Numbered from the stretch's first letter, positions 10,547 to 22,248 are shown. The stretch is DNA of 64,000 bases from Diphasiastrum complanatum (GCA_029204225.1 CM055107.1:23008178-23072177), one strand, 5' to 3'. The notes: generated by a model not told the origin, from the letters alone. Numbers and translations: made by a program.

Positions 10547-11967
10547 ATGGATCCATCATCTAGTTCATCTCTCATTGACAAAATCGATGGAGATAACTAC
10601 CATCTTTAGAAATTCAAGATGAAGGTTATACTACTAGCCAAACAACTGTGCGACATCATTAATGGCACAGAGCTCAAACCAGAAGGTGATGCAACTAGCA
10701 TCACCAAGTGGAGACTGAGAGATGGCAAAGCATTTGCCATGATCACCCTCAACATCAAAGATACTCAAATCAGCCACATACGTGCTGCTCAGACTACTAA
10801 GAATGCATGGGACATCTTAGAAACTCTCTACGATATCAAGGATGTTACTTCTAAGTTACACTTGAGGAAGAAATTCTTCAACTTGAGGATGTCTAACACA
10901 AAAAGTGTTTTGACTCATCTCAACACGTTCAAAAATCTTATGGAGCAGATGACTGCAACTGGCTCAGTCGTAGAAAATTTTGATGCACTCACAACTCTAT
11001 TATCAAGTCTACTTGAAACCTACAAAAATGGGTAATGGCAATTTCTACCCAGGAGCACCTCACTCTATCAAGAGTAATATCACTACTTCTACAAGAGGAG
11101 ATTAGAATATCAGCATCCTCCTCAAGCTCAGGATTGGATCCTTATGCTCTATATTCGACAAATCAGAAGTTTAGATCCAAGAGATCTACAAAGTCAGGTT
11201 ATATTGACAAGAAGAGCAACATGCAGTCTGGACCAAATTCTGGTTCAGGATCGAATTCAAGACTAAGAGATGGCAAAGCATTTGCCATGATCACCCTCAA
11301 TATCAAAGATACTCAGATCAGCCACATACATGCTGCTCAAACTGCTAAGAATGCATGGGACATCTTAGCAACTCTATACAATATCAGGGATGTTACTTCT
11401 AAGTTACACTTGAGGCAGAAATTTCTCACCCTGAGGATGTCTGATGCAAAAAGTGTTTCGAGTCATTTCAACATGTTCAAAACTCTTATGGAGTAGATGA
11501 CTACAACTGGCTCAGTCATAGAAGATTTCGATGCACTCATGACTCTATTATCAAGTCTACTTGAAGCCTACAAAAATTGGAAAATGGCAATTTCTACCCA
11601 GGAGCACCTCACTCTATCAAGAGTAATATCGATGTTTCTACAAGAGGAGATTAGAAGATCAACATCCTCCTCAGGCTCAGTATCGGATTTTCAAGCTCTA
11701 TATTCGACAAATCAAAAGTTTAGATCCCAGAGATCTACAAAGTCAGGTTATATAGACAAAAAGAGCAACATGCAGTCTAGACCAAATTATGGTTCAGGAT
11801 CGAATTCAAATTCTTCATCTTTCCAACCAGTGCAAAAACTATTCTACGAAAACTGTAAGAGAACTGGCCTCGAAATCAAGGACTGCCGAAGTTTGACATA
11901 CAACAACAAAAAGAAGAAGCAGTTCCAACAACAAGCACATAGTGCTACAACCAGTCACTCAAATTAA
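10547..11967 (+). pseudogene. Ty1-copia gag with internal 548-bp duplication
   Basis: The start is at MDPSSSSSLIDKIDGDNYHL; a TAG follows where copia gag normally has W/K-F-K-M. The core (SKLHLRKKFFNLRMSNTKSV, LMEQMTATGS, LLSSLLETY) and the Ser-rich tail (FRSKRSTKSGYIDKKSNMQS) then occur twice. Unit 1 is 10712-11259 and unit 2 is 11260-11808. The final zinc knuckle reads LFYENCKRTGLEIKDC: the first Cys is Tyr and the His is changed, so metal binding is lost. Stops at 11033 and 11494 break the frame. Confidence 0.85.
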
Positions 11968-12004
11968 CAATAAGAAGAAGATGAAACAACTTTCATAACC
12001 AAAG

Positions 12005-13208
12005 TTGGAGAACAACGATTCCTGGTATATAGATTCGAGAGCAATCCAACATATGACTCACCATGATGACTGGCTCAAAGACTATAAGTCATTCACCCAC
12101 TTACGAGTTGTGCAACTTGGAAACAACTCATCGCACTCAATCAAAGAGGAAGGAATAATTAGAGTTGAATTCAAAAGAGGTGAAGTCAAGTTGTTGTCCA
12201 ACATTCTCCATGTTCCAAATCTAACCAAAAATCTGCTCTCAGTTAGCAAAATTATGGATTCAGGTTGGAGGGTCGAATTCGACAAACGGCTGCACAATTA
12301 TTGACAAATCCCGGAAGGTTCTAGCCTTTGAAAGAAGAAGTGGCTATCTTTACAAACTCAACCACTACGACTCTTCTAACAGTCAAGCTCTTCACACAAC
12401 CACTTCTGAATAAAATGATATGCTATGGCATTTCAGACTTGGCCACTTCAATTTCAATAGTATTTAGCAAATGTTTGTTCAGAGACTAGTACAGAATCTG
12501 CCTTCTATCAGCAAGCCAACTTCTCCATGCGAAAGTTGTATTATCAACAAGCATGCTAGAAGTCCCTTCATTTCAGATTCAGTTCATACTTCCAAAGGCT
12601 TGCTTGACCTTGTACATAGCGACATTTGTGGCCCAATACAAATTGCTTCCATAGGAGCAGCTCTCTATTTCCTAACCTTCGTCGACGACTTCTCTTGAAG
12701 GACTGCTACTTACTTTATGAAGAACAAATCTGACGCATTCACACTCTTCAAGCACAGTACAAAGCATTTGCAGAAAACCAGAATCAGAGGAAGATCAAAG
12801 CTCTATGCACAGATTTTGTAGAATCGATCCATCACCAAAGCCCTGAATGGCAAGACCCCTTATGATGTGTGGATAGGATCAAAACCATCACTCAAATATA
12901 TTCGAGTGTTTGGATGCATCGCTTTTGCTCAGATCCCTGAAGATCTAAGAAGAAAACTGGAGGACAAAAGCCAAAAAATGATTTTCATTGGCTATTCCCA
13001 AGATCACAAGACATACAAGCTCTACAATTTGGATACTGAGAAGGAATTTACTAGTAGAGATGTCATTTTTGTGGAAGACCAGTTCATTGACCACAAGGGA
13101 AAAGCTGCTGACAAATCTGACCCAAGGATCGAGCACCCAAATTTCAATCCAAGGATTCAATTGCAGAAAAGCGACACTGACTCAAAAAATGAGTCAAAAC
13201 CTCAATGA
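12005..13208 (+). pseudogene. Ty1-copia protease, pre-integrase and truncated integrase
   Basis: Protease: SWYIDSRAIQHMT, with the catalytic D-S-G changed to D-S-R, then ILHVPNLTKNLLSVSKI. Pre-integrase: LWHFRLGHFN and PCESCIINK, the zinc-binding region (12420-12560). Integrase begins LLDLVHSDICGPI (first catalytic Asp). After FLTFVDDFS a stop occurs, and the central core with the second Asp and the Glu is deleted. The sequence resumes with KALNGKTPYDVW, YIRVFGCIAF and KLEDKSQKMIFIGYS, the usual C-terminal integrase block (12840-13010). It cannot encode an active integrase. Confidence 0.85.
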
Positions 13209-13309
13209 GTCAACACACATTAGAGGACCAAAGTTCAAACCAGAAGGTCGAATAGGTCCAGACAGCCTCCATCCAGATTTGTGGATGATCTGGCTTGCTA
13301 CTTTATGTA

Positions 13310-13775
13310 GGAACCAACCACCGTTTTTGAGGCAATGTCTACTCCTAATGCTGACCAGTGGAAAGTAGTGATGGACATTGAATTCAATTCTCTGATAGAG
13401 AATCAAACATGGACAGTCACTGAGCTGTGCCAAAGGACCGAAACCCAATTCCATGCAAATGGATATTCAAGACGAAGTACGACGCTGAAGGGAGGCTAAA
13501 TTGTTACAAGGCCAGGGTAGTCGCCAAAGGCTTTTCCCAAATTCTAGAATCAACATGCTTCAATCTTCCTACTTCTCTCCTTTGCAGCCGCAGCAGATCT
13601 TGAAGTCCACCAGATGGATGTCCAAACCGCTTTCCTCAACGGAACAATCGAAGAAGAAATCTATATGTCATAGCCAGAGGGATACGATCTCAAGGGCAAT
13701 CAAAAGCACCTTGTATGAAAAATCCACAAGGATCTCTATAGGCTGAAACAATCACCCAGAGCCCCAGAGAGCAAT
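13310..13775 (+). pseudogene. Ty1-copia reverse transcriptase, N-terminal part
   Basis: In alternating frames this reads EAMSTPNADQWKVVMDIEFN, then a W-T-V block, VHQMDVQTAFLNGTIEEEIY (with the first catalytic Asp) and LYRLKQSPRAPES. Similarity ends there, before the YVDD motif. It completes the order gag-PR-IN-RT of one plus-strand element lacking the palm C-terminus, RNase H and 3' LTR. Confidence 0.8.
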
Positions 13776-13784
13776 AACTTGCTC

Positions 13785-15190
13785 TTTTTTTCTATTACAT
13801 CAAAGTATTGTCTACAAATAGATTTATTTGTAGAGTAAAATGCTTTAATGATTGTTAATTAGTATCAATCATAAGCTCTATCTCTAAACTGAGTATGCTT
13901 TCGCAAAGCGCAAACAAATCGTTTGTGTAGGCCTATTGAAGAACTAACTTATAAATCAAAGAATTAATTTATACTATCTGTCAAAGTGCACGCACCGAGG
14001 GATCGATGGAATCCTACCATATCGGCTCTTTCTTTCATTCCGTACCACCATTTCATTCATTCCCCAACAAAAGGTGGCTACAAAATGGTGTCACATGCCT
14101 TTTATAGACAAGGCTAGGGTTAGGGTTTGGGACTTAAAACCACGTGCCAAAACAACTTGACTTTATAAAAATCTTTACAGTAAATTTGTTATTAACTAGT
14201 TGGGTCCCTTTTACTTTGGGCCCATTTGAGAGCTAGTCTATCATTAATTCTTGCACCTTTGGCTTGCGAGTACATTGCAGCTTCTTACGAGTACCTGACT
14301 TTACAATTCATAAGACCTAATAACTTTTGTAGGCTCGGCCATGCATTTGTTCCCTTCACCGTAAAATGTATCTGTGAGGTGCCAGACTTTGTTTCTGCTA
14401 GTTGGCCAACTTTTATTGGCGGCGACGCTCTCGGTAGATGTGGGTTCTTGAGCTCCCTTGTCATTCTTCTCGTTGATGCTCTCTGTAGTCTTGGTTTCTG
14501 ATTTTGCTTTTGAATATCCTTTGTACGATTATGATAGCTAGAGTTTGTTAGAAGATTCTCTTAGGAATCTTATAGAAATCTTCTAACATCTTATTTCAAC
14601 CCAAAGAATTACACTTTATTCCGACCTTGATCAGTTCGATCATCCACAGTGTGAGCATCAGCCTACTAGCTATGGAGGATCGAACAGAAAAGCCACCTGA
14701 AATTTTTTCGGGTCTAAAGGAACCACCTAAAAATCCATCTAAGTTGGATTGTCCACAAGATGAGCATCATCTGCTAGCCTCCCTGCTAAATCTTTTTTCA
14801 GTTGGATTGTTTAGGACTCCATAGCCAACAATGACTATGAGCAACAATTACTTTTGTGCAAATAACCTTTAAATTTGCTCGCACCTAATTTGTTCTATGC
14901 AAATAGTTGCTTTTTGCATATTTTTTCTTAATATTGCTAATACAAATGTAAAGAAGAGTAAAAGGCATTCCAAAAGAAGCAGGTAAATCAAGAAACAAAA
15001 TTTAATGGACAGGTTTGCCTTTCAAGCAGCAGTCTATCGGATGAACATCTTCTAGTTAGTTAAAGCCTTGTAAGCAGAATTGTAAAAACATTAAAACTAT
15101 TTTTAATGGAATGGAGGCACCCCAACCTTCTTAATTTTTTTTAGGGGCATGGAGGCACCTCCCTCCCTCTATGGGTGGTTGGTCAGCCTG
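13785..15190. other. Intergenic stretch without recognised genes
   Basis: No coding similarity was recognised. On the minus strand a CTATAAAAGGC TATA-like box at about 14098-14108 could belong to an eroded LTR. A perfect 11-bp inverted repeat, GTTAGAAGATT/AATCTTCTAAC, lies at 14547-14557 and 14577-14587. A short CTAGGGTTAGGGTTTGGG run at 14110 resembles plant telomere repeat but is too short to mean more. Confidence 0.4.

Positions 15191-15195
<5 letters not shown>

Positions 15196-15279
<84 letters not shown>
15196..15279 (+). repeat. (GA)n microsatellite
   Basis: About 84 bp of GA dinucleotides; open frames across it are low-complexity artefacts. Confidence 0.98.
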
Positions 15280-15281
<2 letters not shown>

Positions 15282-15380
15282 CTGGGGCCCGTGAGAGGGA
15301 GGGAAGGAGGAAAAAGGACTCTAGACTCTATACTTCATCCATACAATATGCCTCATCCACAAAAAGTTTTTTATATAAAG

Positions 15381-15381
<1 letters not shown>

Positions 15382-15431
<50 letters not shown>

Positions 15432-15443
15432 CGCACACACACA
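15382..15443 (+). repeat. (TG)n-(CA)n compound microsatellite
   Basis: About 46 bp of TG, then GCGTGCG, then CACACACACA. The two halves are complementary and can form a hairpin. More CT/CA tracts follow at 15463-15515. Confidence 0.95.
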
Positions 15444-15769
15444 TTCGATGTGTTGGGGGAAGCTCTCTCTCTCTCACACACACACACATAGGCGCACACA
15501 CACACATGCACATGTGTTCCAAATTCTCCCTCCCCCTCTATTTTTCTCTTTTTATTGTCTCTTTTGCTCCCCTCACCCATCCCCCTCCTTTTTTTTCAAC
15601 TGTGCATTTTTTGGCCCATGGATAAAAGCTTGTGGGTAACGATTTAGGAATTAAAGCTAGTGAGTTTGGGCTTGTGGTTCAACATTCCTGAAAATGGTGG
15701 GCTAAGATAGGGATTTGAGGATTGAAAAAAAAAAAAAACAGTTTAAGGTAGTCAAGAAAATTTTTATGT

Positions 15770-17940
15770 TCATGATTTATGGGTAAAACTTTGGTAATTC
15801 AAAATAAATACATCCAGATTGTTGATAAAACAAATATCATCCATATACCGAAAAGTATTCTTAAAGGCACGTAAGTACTCTGTTTTACCAAGTCTAGCAA
15901 GTCTCTTCATGAAATGCAATTTATAAAATGATAGATACCAATTACACCAAGTAGGAAAACAGGCGAAGCCCATGGAGATACGACAAACTTGCCTCCAGGT
16001 CCTATTAACTTAGTCTCACAATGCAATTATCAATCAGTAAGTCATTCCATTGGCAAAGTAGTATTTTGTCAATAGAAGTTCATTTTTCAGTCGATTTGTT
16101 TAACCACTTCCATTTAAATTCCCCACGGTTAGGTTTCTACTTATAAACAAGTCTTTTGTTTGTACAATTTTTGAACGCATACAAAATCATCTTATGTAAC
16201 GGTTTTTAGCCCGTCAAGACCAATAAGAGGGATGTTTTCATAGCAGTTAGAGATGTCGGTAGGCCACATAGAAGTGATTTGCTTGGCACATTAAGCTAGA
16301 ATTCAATGGATGAGTTGTACTGCCAAAATAGGTTGTTATCCACATTAAGATACTATGGTATGAATTTGCCATAAGGCTTGCACCCTCCATGAGGAGCAAA
16401 GCCAAGAGCTCCTACAAGAAATGTGGCCACCTTTGAGAAGTAGTCGTCATGTGCATTTGTAATCCATTTGAAAGCATTTTTATGTGCTTTTAAAGTTAAA
16501 GTCAAAAAGGCAATTCTTCTTTTCCTGTTAGGTACTCTAGTATCTTATTAGCAAAGGTATGCTTAATAACTATCATAACATTTATCAATGGTATTATTAC
16601 CTTCATTAGGGAAAGGGGCAAAGTCGGGACTAGACAATCTTTGTAAAGCCAAGTTTCTAACAAAGTAGATGCACATGAAACAAGGGCTGTGTTGGGCCTT
16701 ATCCACACCATTCACATATAGGTTGGTAGTAATCCAATTATGCTCATCAACAACATTTCTTAAATTGTTTCCTGTTACGCTTTTACTGTGCAGTGATTTG
16801 GTCTTCTTTAAGAAGTTCGTTATGGCATGTTTGCAAATTAGGCCATGTTTCACATTGTTATCATGATCAATGTTCTAATATATGGGTAGCATTTTAGCCA
16901 GTTTAAAGTTTAAACCAATCTTGGTAAAGTTCAGTAGTGACCTCATTAATATTGGATTGACGTATAAGAATATGATTAAGTAGTTTGTTCACGTCGTTCT
17001 TTAAAAATCTATTACTAATAATTCTAGTATCATATAAATAACATGCCCAAAACTCTCACAAATAAACTCTTTAAATCATTTAGTGTTAGAGCAAGTACAA
17101 GGTGGAATATTATCAACATCAAACTCACAAAAGACTTGAAAGGGTTTGTACCATTCATGCTTTAAATGCGGAAAATAGGTCCAACCAAACACAATCTGCT
17201 CAAAGATCTCATCAATATGACCGAAAGTCTGAAGTGCAGTCTCAAAATGAAGTTGTTTAGCATTTATACTCTCAAAGCATCTATTGTAATAGCGTAAATG
17301 CAAAAATATCTTCCCTTTGTCTCTTCTAATGATTAGTTGTTGTCTACCAGTTGCACTGACCTCCAGTGATCTTATTTCTTCTATTTCCTCCTGCACAAGG
17401 ATCAATCACGGCAAAAATTTAGCTTTCTAATAGGAAAATCCTCTTTGCCACCACTATTTGCCTCTCATTGCCTTTATTCAGAAAGTACATCTTCTTGTTG
17501 CCAATGTTTGATATGACCGAGTTCAGATTGTTGAGATTGAAGGATCCTATCTTTTTGCTGGTATTTTGGAAGTATCTATCCCGTAAGATAGAGAAGCTAG
17601 GCTTTTTCAAAAGGCGTTCAATTTTGTGGATGTTCTCGTCATTGCCAAGGTGTGCTAGAAGCTTAGCAGTAGGGTTATTGGAAAGTTCAATGGCAACATC
17701 AATCATGTGTTGTCTGATAAAAAGAACGACAAGGTGGGCTTGAACAACATCTCTAGCAAGCTTGTGTAGCTAAAGGAAAAATGCATTAAATTGGTTCTGT
17801 AGAGAGGCACCAGGGAAGAATTTGACAAGGTTATTCATCACAAACTAGATAGCAAGATCAAACCAGATAATAGAAGAATTGTTTTTGCATTTGTCACCAC
17901 ATCTACACTCAAAGAAAGGTCTTTTCTAGTTCTAGATTCT
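15770..17940 (-). pseudogene. Penelope-like element reverse transcriptase, decayed
   Basis: Minus-strand frames read, in order: FECRCGDKCKNNSS (about 17905); HKLARDVVQAHLVVLFIRQH; a 95-residue frame with LLAHLGNDENIHKIERLLKK (17419-17706); a 109-residue frame (17076-17405); then LKAHKNAFKWITNAH (16430-16480); TDISNCYENIPLIGLDGL (about 16225-16260, RT motif A with catalytic Asp); and RISMGFACFPTWCNWYLSFY followed by FKNTFRYMDDICFINN (15830-15960, RT motifs B and C). The sequence G-x-x-M-G-x-x-C-x-P and R-Y-x-D-D-I-x-x-I-N is typical of Penelope-like enzymes and differs from LTR and LINE enzymes. No GIY-YIG endonuclease was found: the 3' side is cut off soon after YMDD and the 5' side meets copia gag at 17944. 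Confidence 0.7.
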
Positions 17941-17943
17941 AGC

Positions 17944-18437
17944 TTGATGCAAGCTAAAACCAGTTTCAAAGTGGCCCCTAGATCTTGTCTAGGTCTGCTC
18001 AAAAGGACATCTCGAGGGTTTAAATATGCTCATTTTTATGACGATATCAAAGGCAATAGGAGTGTCAAAAGGAATTATAAGCTCTTGAGGATGGACAAGC
18101 TTTCTCTCACTCATAATGATGGCAAAGCCCTCTTTGCCAAGGACAAGAACAAAGGGAGGATCAAGAACCAATATCAACAATCCTCAAGCAAGGACAAAGC
18201 TAAATCCAAAGAGAAAGATGAGGAGGAAGATGATTCCTCTAATGCTTCATCACCCAAGCCCAAAAAGACAAGCCCAAAAAGAAGAAGATTAAGTGCTTTT
18301 ATTGTGGCAAAAAAGGCCATTATGCCACCAATTGCTTCAAGAAGAAGAATCAACTCAAGCAAGCCAACATCACCAATGAGAAGGAAGACACTATTGCAAG
18401 TGATGGAACAAGAGTGATAATATCTCGGACCAAGCTC
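17944..18437 (+). pseudogene. Ty1-copia gag tail with intact CCHC knuckle
   Basis: The frame carries LSLTHNDGKALFAKDKNKGR, a Lys/Ser/Glu-rich linker and, after a one-base shift, the zinc knuckle CFYCGKKGHYATNC (18296-18340) with all four ligands. From there the frame runs directly into RNase H at about 18438, so protease, integrase and most of RT-RNase H are deleted. The family differs from those with knuckles near 0.2, 11.9 and 59.4 kb. Confidence 0.75.
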
Positions 18438-18850
18438 TTGCCAATAATCTCACATTTCATGCAAGAAGCAAGCATATAGAAATGGCACACCATTTTGTGA
18501 GAGAAAAGCTTATTGGAGGAGAAATCTATTTGGAGCATGTCAACTCGTCCTCTTGTATTGCCGATCTACTCACCAAGCCTTTGAGCAAAATTGCTTTCAT
18601 CAAGCATATCTTGGAGCTATATCAAGATCAGTGCTTCGATCTTCATAGATAATTTCTTACGAGTGTGAAGAATTGAAAAAGGGGTCTTATGTTTTTTATG
18701 TATTGCCAATCTTCTCACCAAGCCTTTGAGCAAAAGTGCTTTCATCAAGCATATCTTGGAGCTATATCAAGATCAATGCTTAGATCTTCATAGATAATTT
18801 TTTAGGAGGAGTGTGAAGAATTGAAAAAAGGGTCTTATGTTTTTTTATAT
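18438..18850 (+). pseudogene. Ty1-copia RNase H end fused to gag, with tandem copy of the 3' end
   Basis: The frame reads FHARSKHIEMAHHFVREKLI, then EHVNSSSCIADLLTKPLSK and FIKHILELYQDQ, a complete copia C-terminus ending at 18651. About 147 bp covering its last 30 codons and the following GTGTGAAGAATTGAAAAA..GG is then repeated (units at about 18558 and 18704). The purine-rich AGGAGGAG before TGTGAAGAATTG in unit 2 looks like the polypurine tract and LTR start. Confidence 0.8.
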
Positions 18851-19016
18851 CAAGCAACTAGGTGTAGGATGTTGATAGGACCAAATTTGGCATAGATGGC
18901 AAATTATCCATTTCCACTTGTAATGCCACTATTTAGCCAAAATAGAGTAAGAGGCTAAACTTGTGCCAATTAGAGTGTAGACAAGTGTAATACTTTTGTT
19001 TGATGAAATTTAAGTG

Positions 19017-19166
19017 GTCCAATAGGATTTAGAGGTGGAACCTTGAGGGGTCCAATAGAATTTGAGATTTTCTTGAAAATGGTCCAATAGAATTTAGAGG
19101 TGAATGAATCAATGGTCCAATAGGATTAAGAGGTGGCAAAAGTGTGGTCCAATCATAGTTAAGGAG
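19017..19166 (+). repeat. Minisatellite of about 32 bp, five units
   Basis: Imperfect units begin at 19017, 19049, 19081, 19114 and 19146, each opening GGTCCAATAG-ATT-AGAGG. The array ends where reverse transcriptase similarity starts. It probably lies in LTR or leader sequence of the adjacent copia copy. Confidence 0.8.
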
Positions 19167-19990
19167 AGATGCAATGCAAATAGAGTTGCTTTGATAGATA
19201 ATCAAACTTGGAATCTTGTACACCTTCTATATGGGAATAAGCCACTTGCATGTAAGTGGATCTATAGATCAAAGTACAATCAAGATGGATCTATAAGTAA
19301 GTACAAAGCTAGATTGGTTTCTAAGGGGTTTCTTTAAACTAAAGGCATAGATTATGAAGAAACAGTTGCACCTATAGCAAAGCTTGTAACTATTAGATTG
19401 ATCATTTGTATTGATAGTTTGTTCAAGTGGAATCTCTATCAAATGGATGTGACCAATGCATTTTTGAATGGATACTTGGAGGAGGAAATATACATGTTGC
19501 AATCCGAGGGCTTCATCAAGGATGGTGAGGAGGACAAGGTTTGCCACTTAAGGAAGAGCCTATATGGCTTGAAGCAGGAACCTAGAGCTTGGTACTGTAG
19601 GTTGCATGATTTTCTCTACTCCCTTGGCTTTGTGATTAGCTCTTATGAGCCTTCTTTGTACATCAAATGTAATGATGGAAAGATCATCATTTTAGTTCTT
19701 TATGTTGATGATATCATATTGACAAGAAATGATGGTGAAGGCATAAGAAAAGTTAAAATTCCTTTGTCTAGTGAATTCAAGATGGTAGACCTAGGACTTC
19801 TGAAGTTCATACTTGGAATGGAAGTTTCTAGAGGTAGTGTTTTCACTTTTATAAGTCAATCAAAGTATGCTACTTCCATACTTGAAAGGTTTGGCATGGA
19901 AGATTGTAAAGGGATTGACACCCCTATGGAGCAACTTTGTAAAGTTTCTAATGTTTTTGCAAAATGTAGCATTTTACAAATCATTTTTTT
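19150..19990 (+). pseudogene. Ty1-copia reverse transcriptase, nearly complete palm
   Basis: Blocks: LIDNQTWNLVHL, ACKWIYRSKYNQDGSISKYK, ARLVSKGF followed by an in-frame TAA, DYEETVAPIAKL, LYQMDVTNAFLNGYLEEEIY, LRKSLYGLKQEPRAWY, LVLYVDDIILT (catalytic YVDD at about 19695), DLGLLKFILGMEV and YATSILERFGMEDCKGIDTP. The catalytic residues are present and only one stop interrupts a frame of about 210 codons. Similarity ends at TPMEQL, before RNase H. It is the least decayed RT in the window. Confidence 0.9.
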
Positions 19991-19999
19991 TACTTCTAT

Positions 20000-20420
20000 T
20001 GAAAGTTTCAAAATTTACGAGAAGTTTTAAAAATCTTAAAATCATAAAAAAAAGGACTTCCACCACTTCTTGGTTCAAAAGATTTCGTGTTTCAACTATT
20101 TATACTAAGCAGTTAACGTGTATCCAGTAGGATAACTAATCAGGTTGCAGTTCACAATTGCCAGTTGGTAGTAATGAGCCGTCATCCATCCAGTTAGGAC
20201 ATCCCGGAAATTTACTTGCAAACCAGCTAGGGCAAGTCTTTAGCTTCATATCAAGCAGAACAATAATTGTCGTTCTTCAACATGGTCAACTCCTTCGACT
20301 TTTGTCGGGGTCGTCAATAAGTCGGATGTTGTCCGATATGTCAGAGCCACCTGTTGAGCGATTCCCGAGTATTTCTGTAGATTGTGTAGAAACACGAATA
20401 AACTGCAAAACTAGATAATG
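20000..20420. other. Unassigned stretch between RT and CACTA fragments
   Basis: No recognisable gene. A phrase around 20300-20345 with repeated GTCGGATGTTGTCCGATATGTC resembles wording in LTR family A but could not be aligned further. Confidence 0.35.
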
Positions 20421-20459
20421 TAATGGATGTAGATTAAAGATCGATTATTCGGATGAATC

Positions 20460-21056
20460 ACTCCGATAGTGGAATAATCCAACAAAATGGAGAATCCTTC
20501 ATAAATGATGTTATTAAAGACCAAATTCGGCATTCACATGGAAAAAATGAATATATAGGATCATTTTTTATGCAAATGAAGGAGTTGCAAGACCAGTGAA
20601 TCGTGATGTTTAAGAAAACATCGATCAATTACAACTGGTTTTTCACCCCAACTGTACGGATCCTAGATGGTGGTACGTGATTCAAATCGCTCCTCAAAGT
20701 AAAAGAATTTTTGAAGATAGAGATGTCATGCAGGAGGATATGGCACTACCAACCGATGCATCTGAACAAGATTGTGAGGATGAACTTGATGACACATTTT
20801 TGGAGGATCATGTACATGCTTCACAAGCAAATGATGATATTGAGTGTGTTGCATCATCATCAAAAGGATCGACGTTGCACGACACAACTTCTCGATCTCC
20901 CTCGTTGTCACCATTGCCATCAACTTGTGAAGATTAACTTATTAATAATGAACCTATAGGAGATATTTGGGCAGAATTAGAGATAGAGCCGTTTGCTTTG
21001 GTGGATTTGTCACGTGATGATGTGGCACATGACAATGAGAAATTAGCAAATGAATA
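20460..21056 (+). pseudogene. Possible CACTA-associated protein tail (DUF4216-like)
   Basis: The frame reads CTDPRWWYVIQIAPQSKRIF then an Asp/Glu-rich tail (DEDELDD-type) ending at 20937, and after one stop WAELEIEPFALVDLS to 21056. A D-P-x-W-x-V-V/I block followed by a basic patch and acidic tail is typical of the DUF4216 end of CACTA proteins. The match is short and the identity uncertain. Confidence 0.4.
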
Positions 21057-21329
21057 AGTGAGACATTACGATGTATTGCAACTTATTGTAATAGTAATCA
21101 CCTTGTTCACAGATGCAATTGCACTTAATTATTTAATTAGTCAACACCAAAAGTTGACACATGTGAGTAGTGTTGTGATACATAAATTTCTTTATTCATT
21201 TGTGTATATGGCCACTACTGTTGATAGAAAATGAAATTCAATGTGTTGATAAACAACAATTCTCAAAAGCTATCCATTTTCATTTTGCAATATTTTGTGG
21301 TTTATATCGAGGGGCCTTTTTTTCATCAG

Positions 21330-21945
21330 TCTCAGTGTGAGCCTATTCTTGGTGAAAGTGCTATACACTGTGTGTTTAAATTTGCAAGACCTAGATACTC
21401 GACTACAGATCATAAACAATGTAACAATCAATGCAGCGTGACAATCAGAGATGGAAGAATAGACTGTATTTTTGAGTTTGATTTCAAAGTGAGCCATTCA
21501 ATATCTCGTTCGTTGGCGAACTGATGCTCCCCTTGGTTAGTGTGTTTTGCTCGTTGGTAGACTTCCATGCACAACTCTATTCTTTGTCTGCACACACACT
21601 CTCACGTTTTTTTTTGTGTGTGTTTGATCTATATTTTTATATATCCACTATGTGGAGTTTACAAGATAGCTTAAAGGAGAATTACAAGACAACTTAATGC
21701 TAGTTAACTGTCTCTCCAGTAATGTTGCCTTTTGCAGACGAGCGTGACAACTTGAGAGCTTCACGCCCGTCTTTGGGAGGTCGATATGTCGGCCATGCTC
21801 GATAATCTTTTTCGGCACTTCAACTTTTGGTAGGGGGTCTGATATGTCGGTGAGTGCCGATATGTCGGCCCTTTCGGGAATGGATGCCTTGTCGGTCACT
21901 TTGGGGAATGCCAGGAAATGGTTGTATGAGTCCAAGATTTCCAAA
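21330..21945 (-). repeat. LTR of copia family A (copy 3)
   Basis: Homologous to 739-1295 and 5812-6364 with the same block order. On the minus strand it starts after AAGTGGGAG, the counterpart of the polypurine tract of copy 2. No primer site follows its inner end, so the other side is truncated. Confidence 0.7.
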
Positions 21946-21954
21946 ACTCCCACT

Positions 21955-22025
21955 TGAACGATGCAACCTTCTTTTCATTTATCCAATTCCCATTGATTTT
22001 CTGTGTTTTATAAATAGTGGTGTGT
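21955..22025 (-). pseudogene. Last codons of family-A RNase H
   Basis: On the minus strand PLFIKHRKSMGIG and a stop, matching KPLFTKHIKSLRIG at 6396. It lies between the two LTR pieces and shows that the order RNase H end, polypurine tract, LTR is kept here too. Confidence 0.6.
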
Positions 22026-22029
22026 TTAT

Positions 22030-22240
22030 GCGGACGAGCGTGACAACTTGATAGCTTCATGCCCGTCGTTGGGAGGTCGATATGTTGGCCATGCCCGATA
22101 ATCTTTTTCGGCACTTCAACTTTTGGTAACGGTCCGATGTGTCGGCGAGTGCCAATATGTCGGCCCTTTCGGGAATCGTTGTTTTGTCGGTCACTTTGGG
22201 AAATGCCAGGGAATATTTGCATGATTTCACCATTTCCAAC
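22030..22240 (-). repeat. LTR of copia family A (copy 4, partial)
   Basis: About 210 bp, nearly the same as 21733-21940 (both open GACGAGCGTGACAACTTGA and contain TCTTTTTCGGCACTTCAAC). It repeats only the outer third of the LTR, in the same direction and about 295 bp further on. Confidence 0.75.
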
Positions 22241-22248
22241 ATATTACC

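Noticed and set aside
14110-14130. Telomere-like CTAGGGTTAGGGTTTGGG
   Set aside because: Less than three units; also seen singly near 35325. Too short for an interstitial telomere claim.
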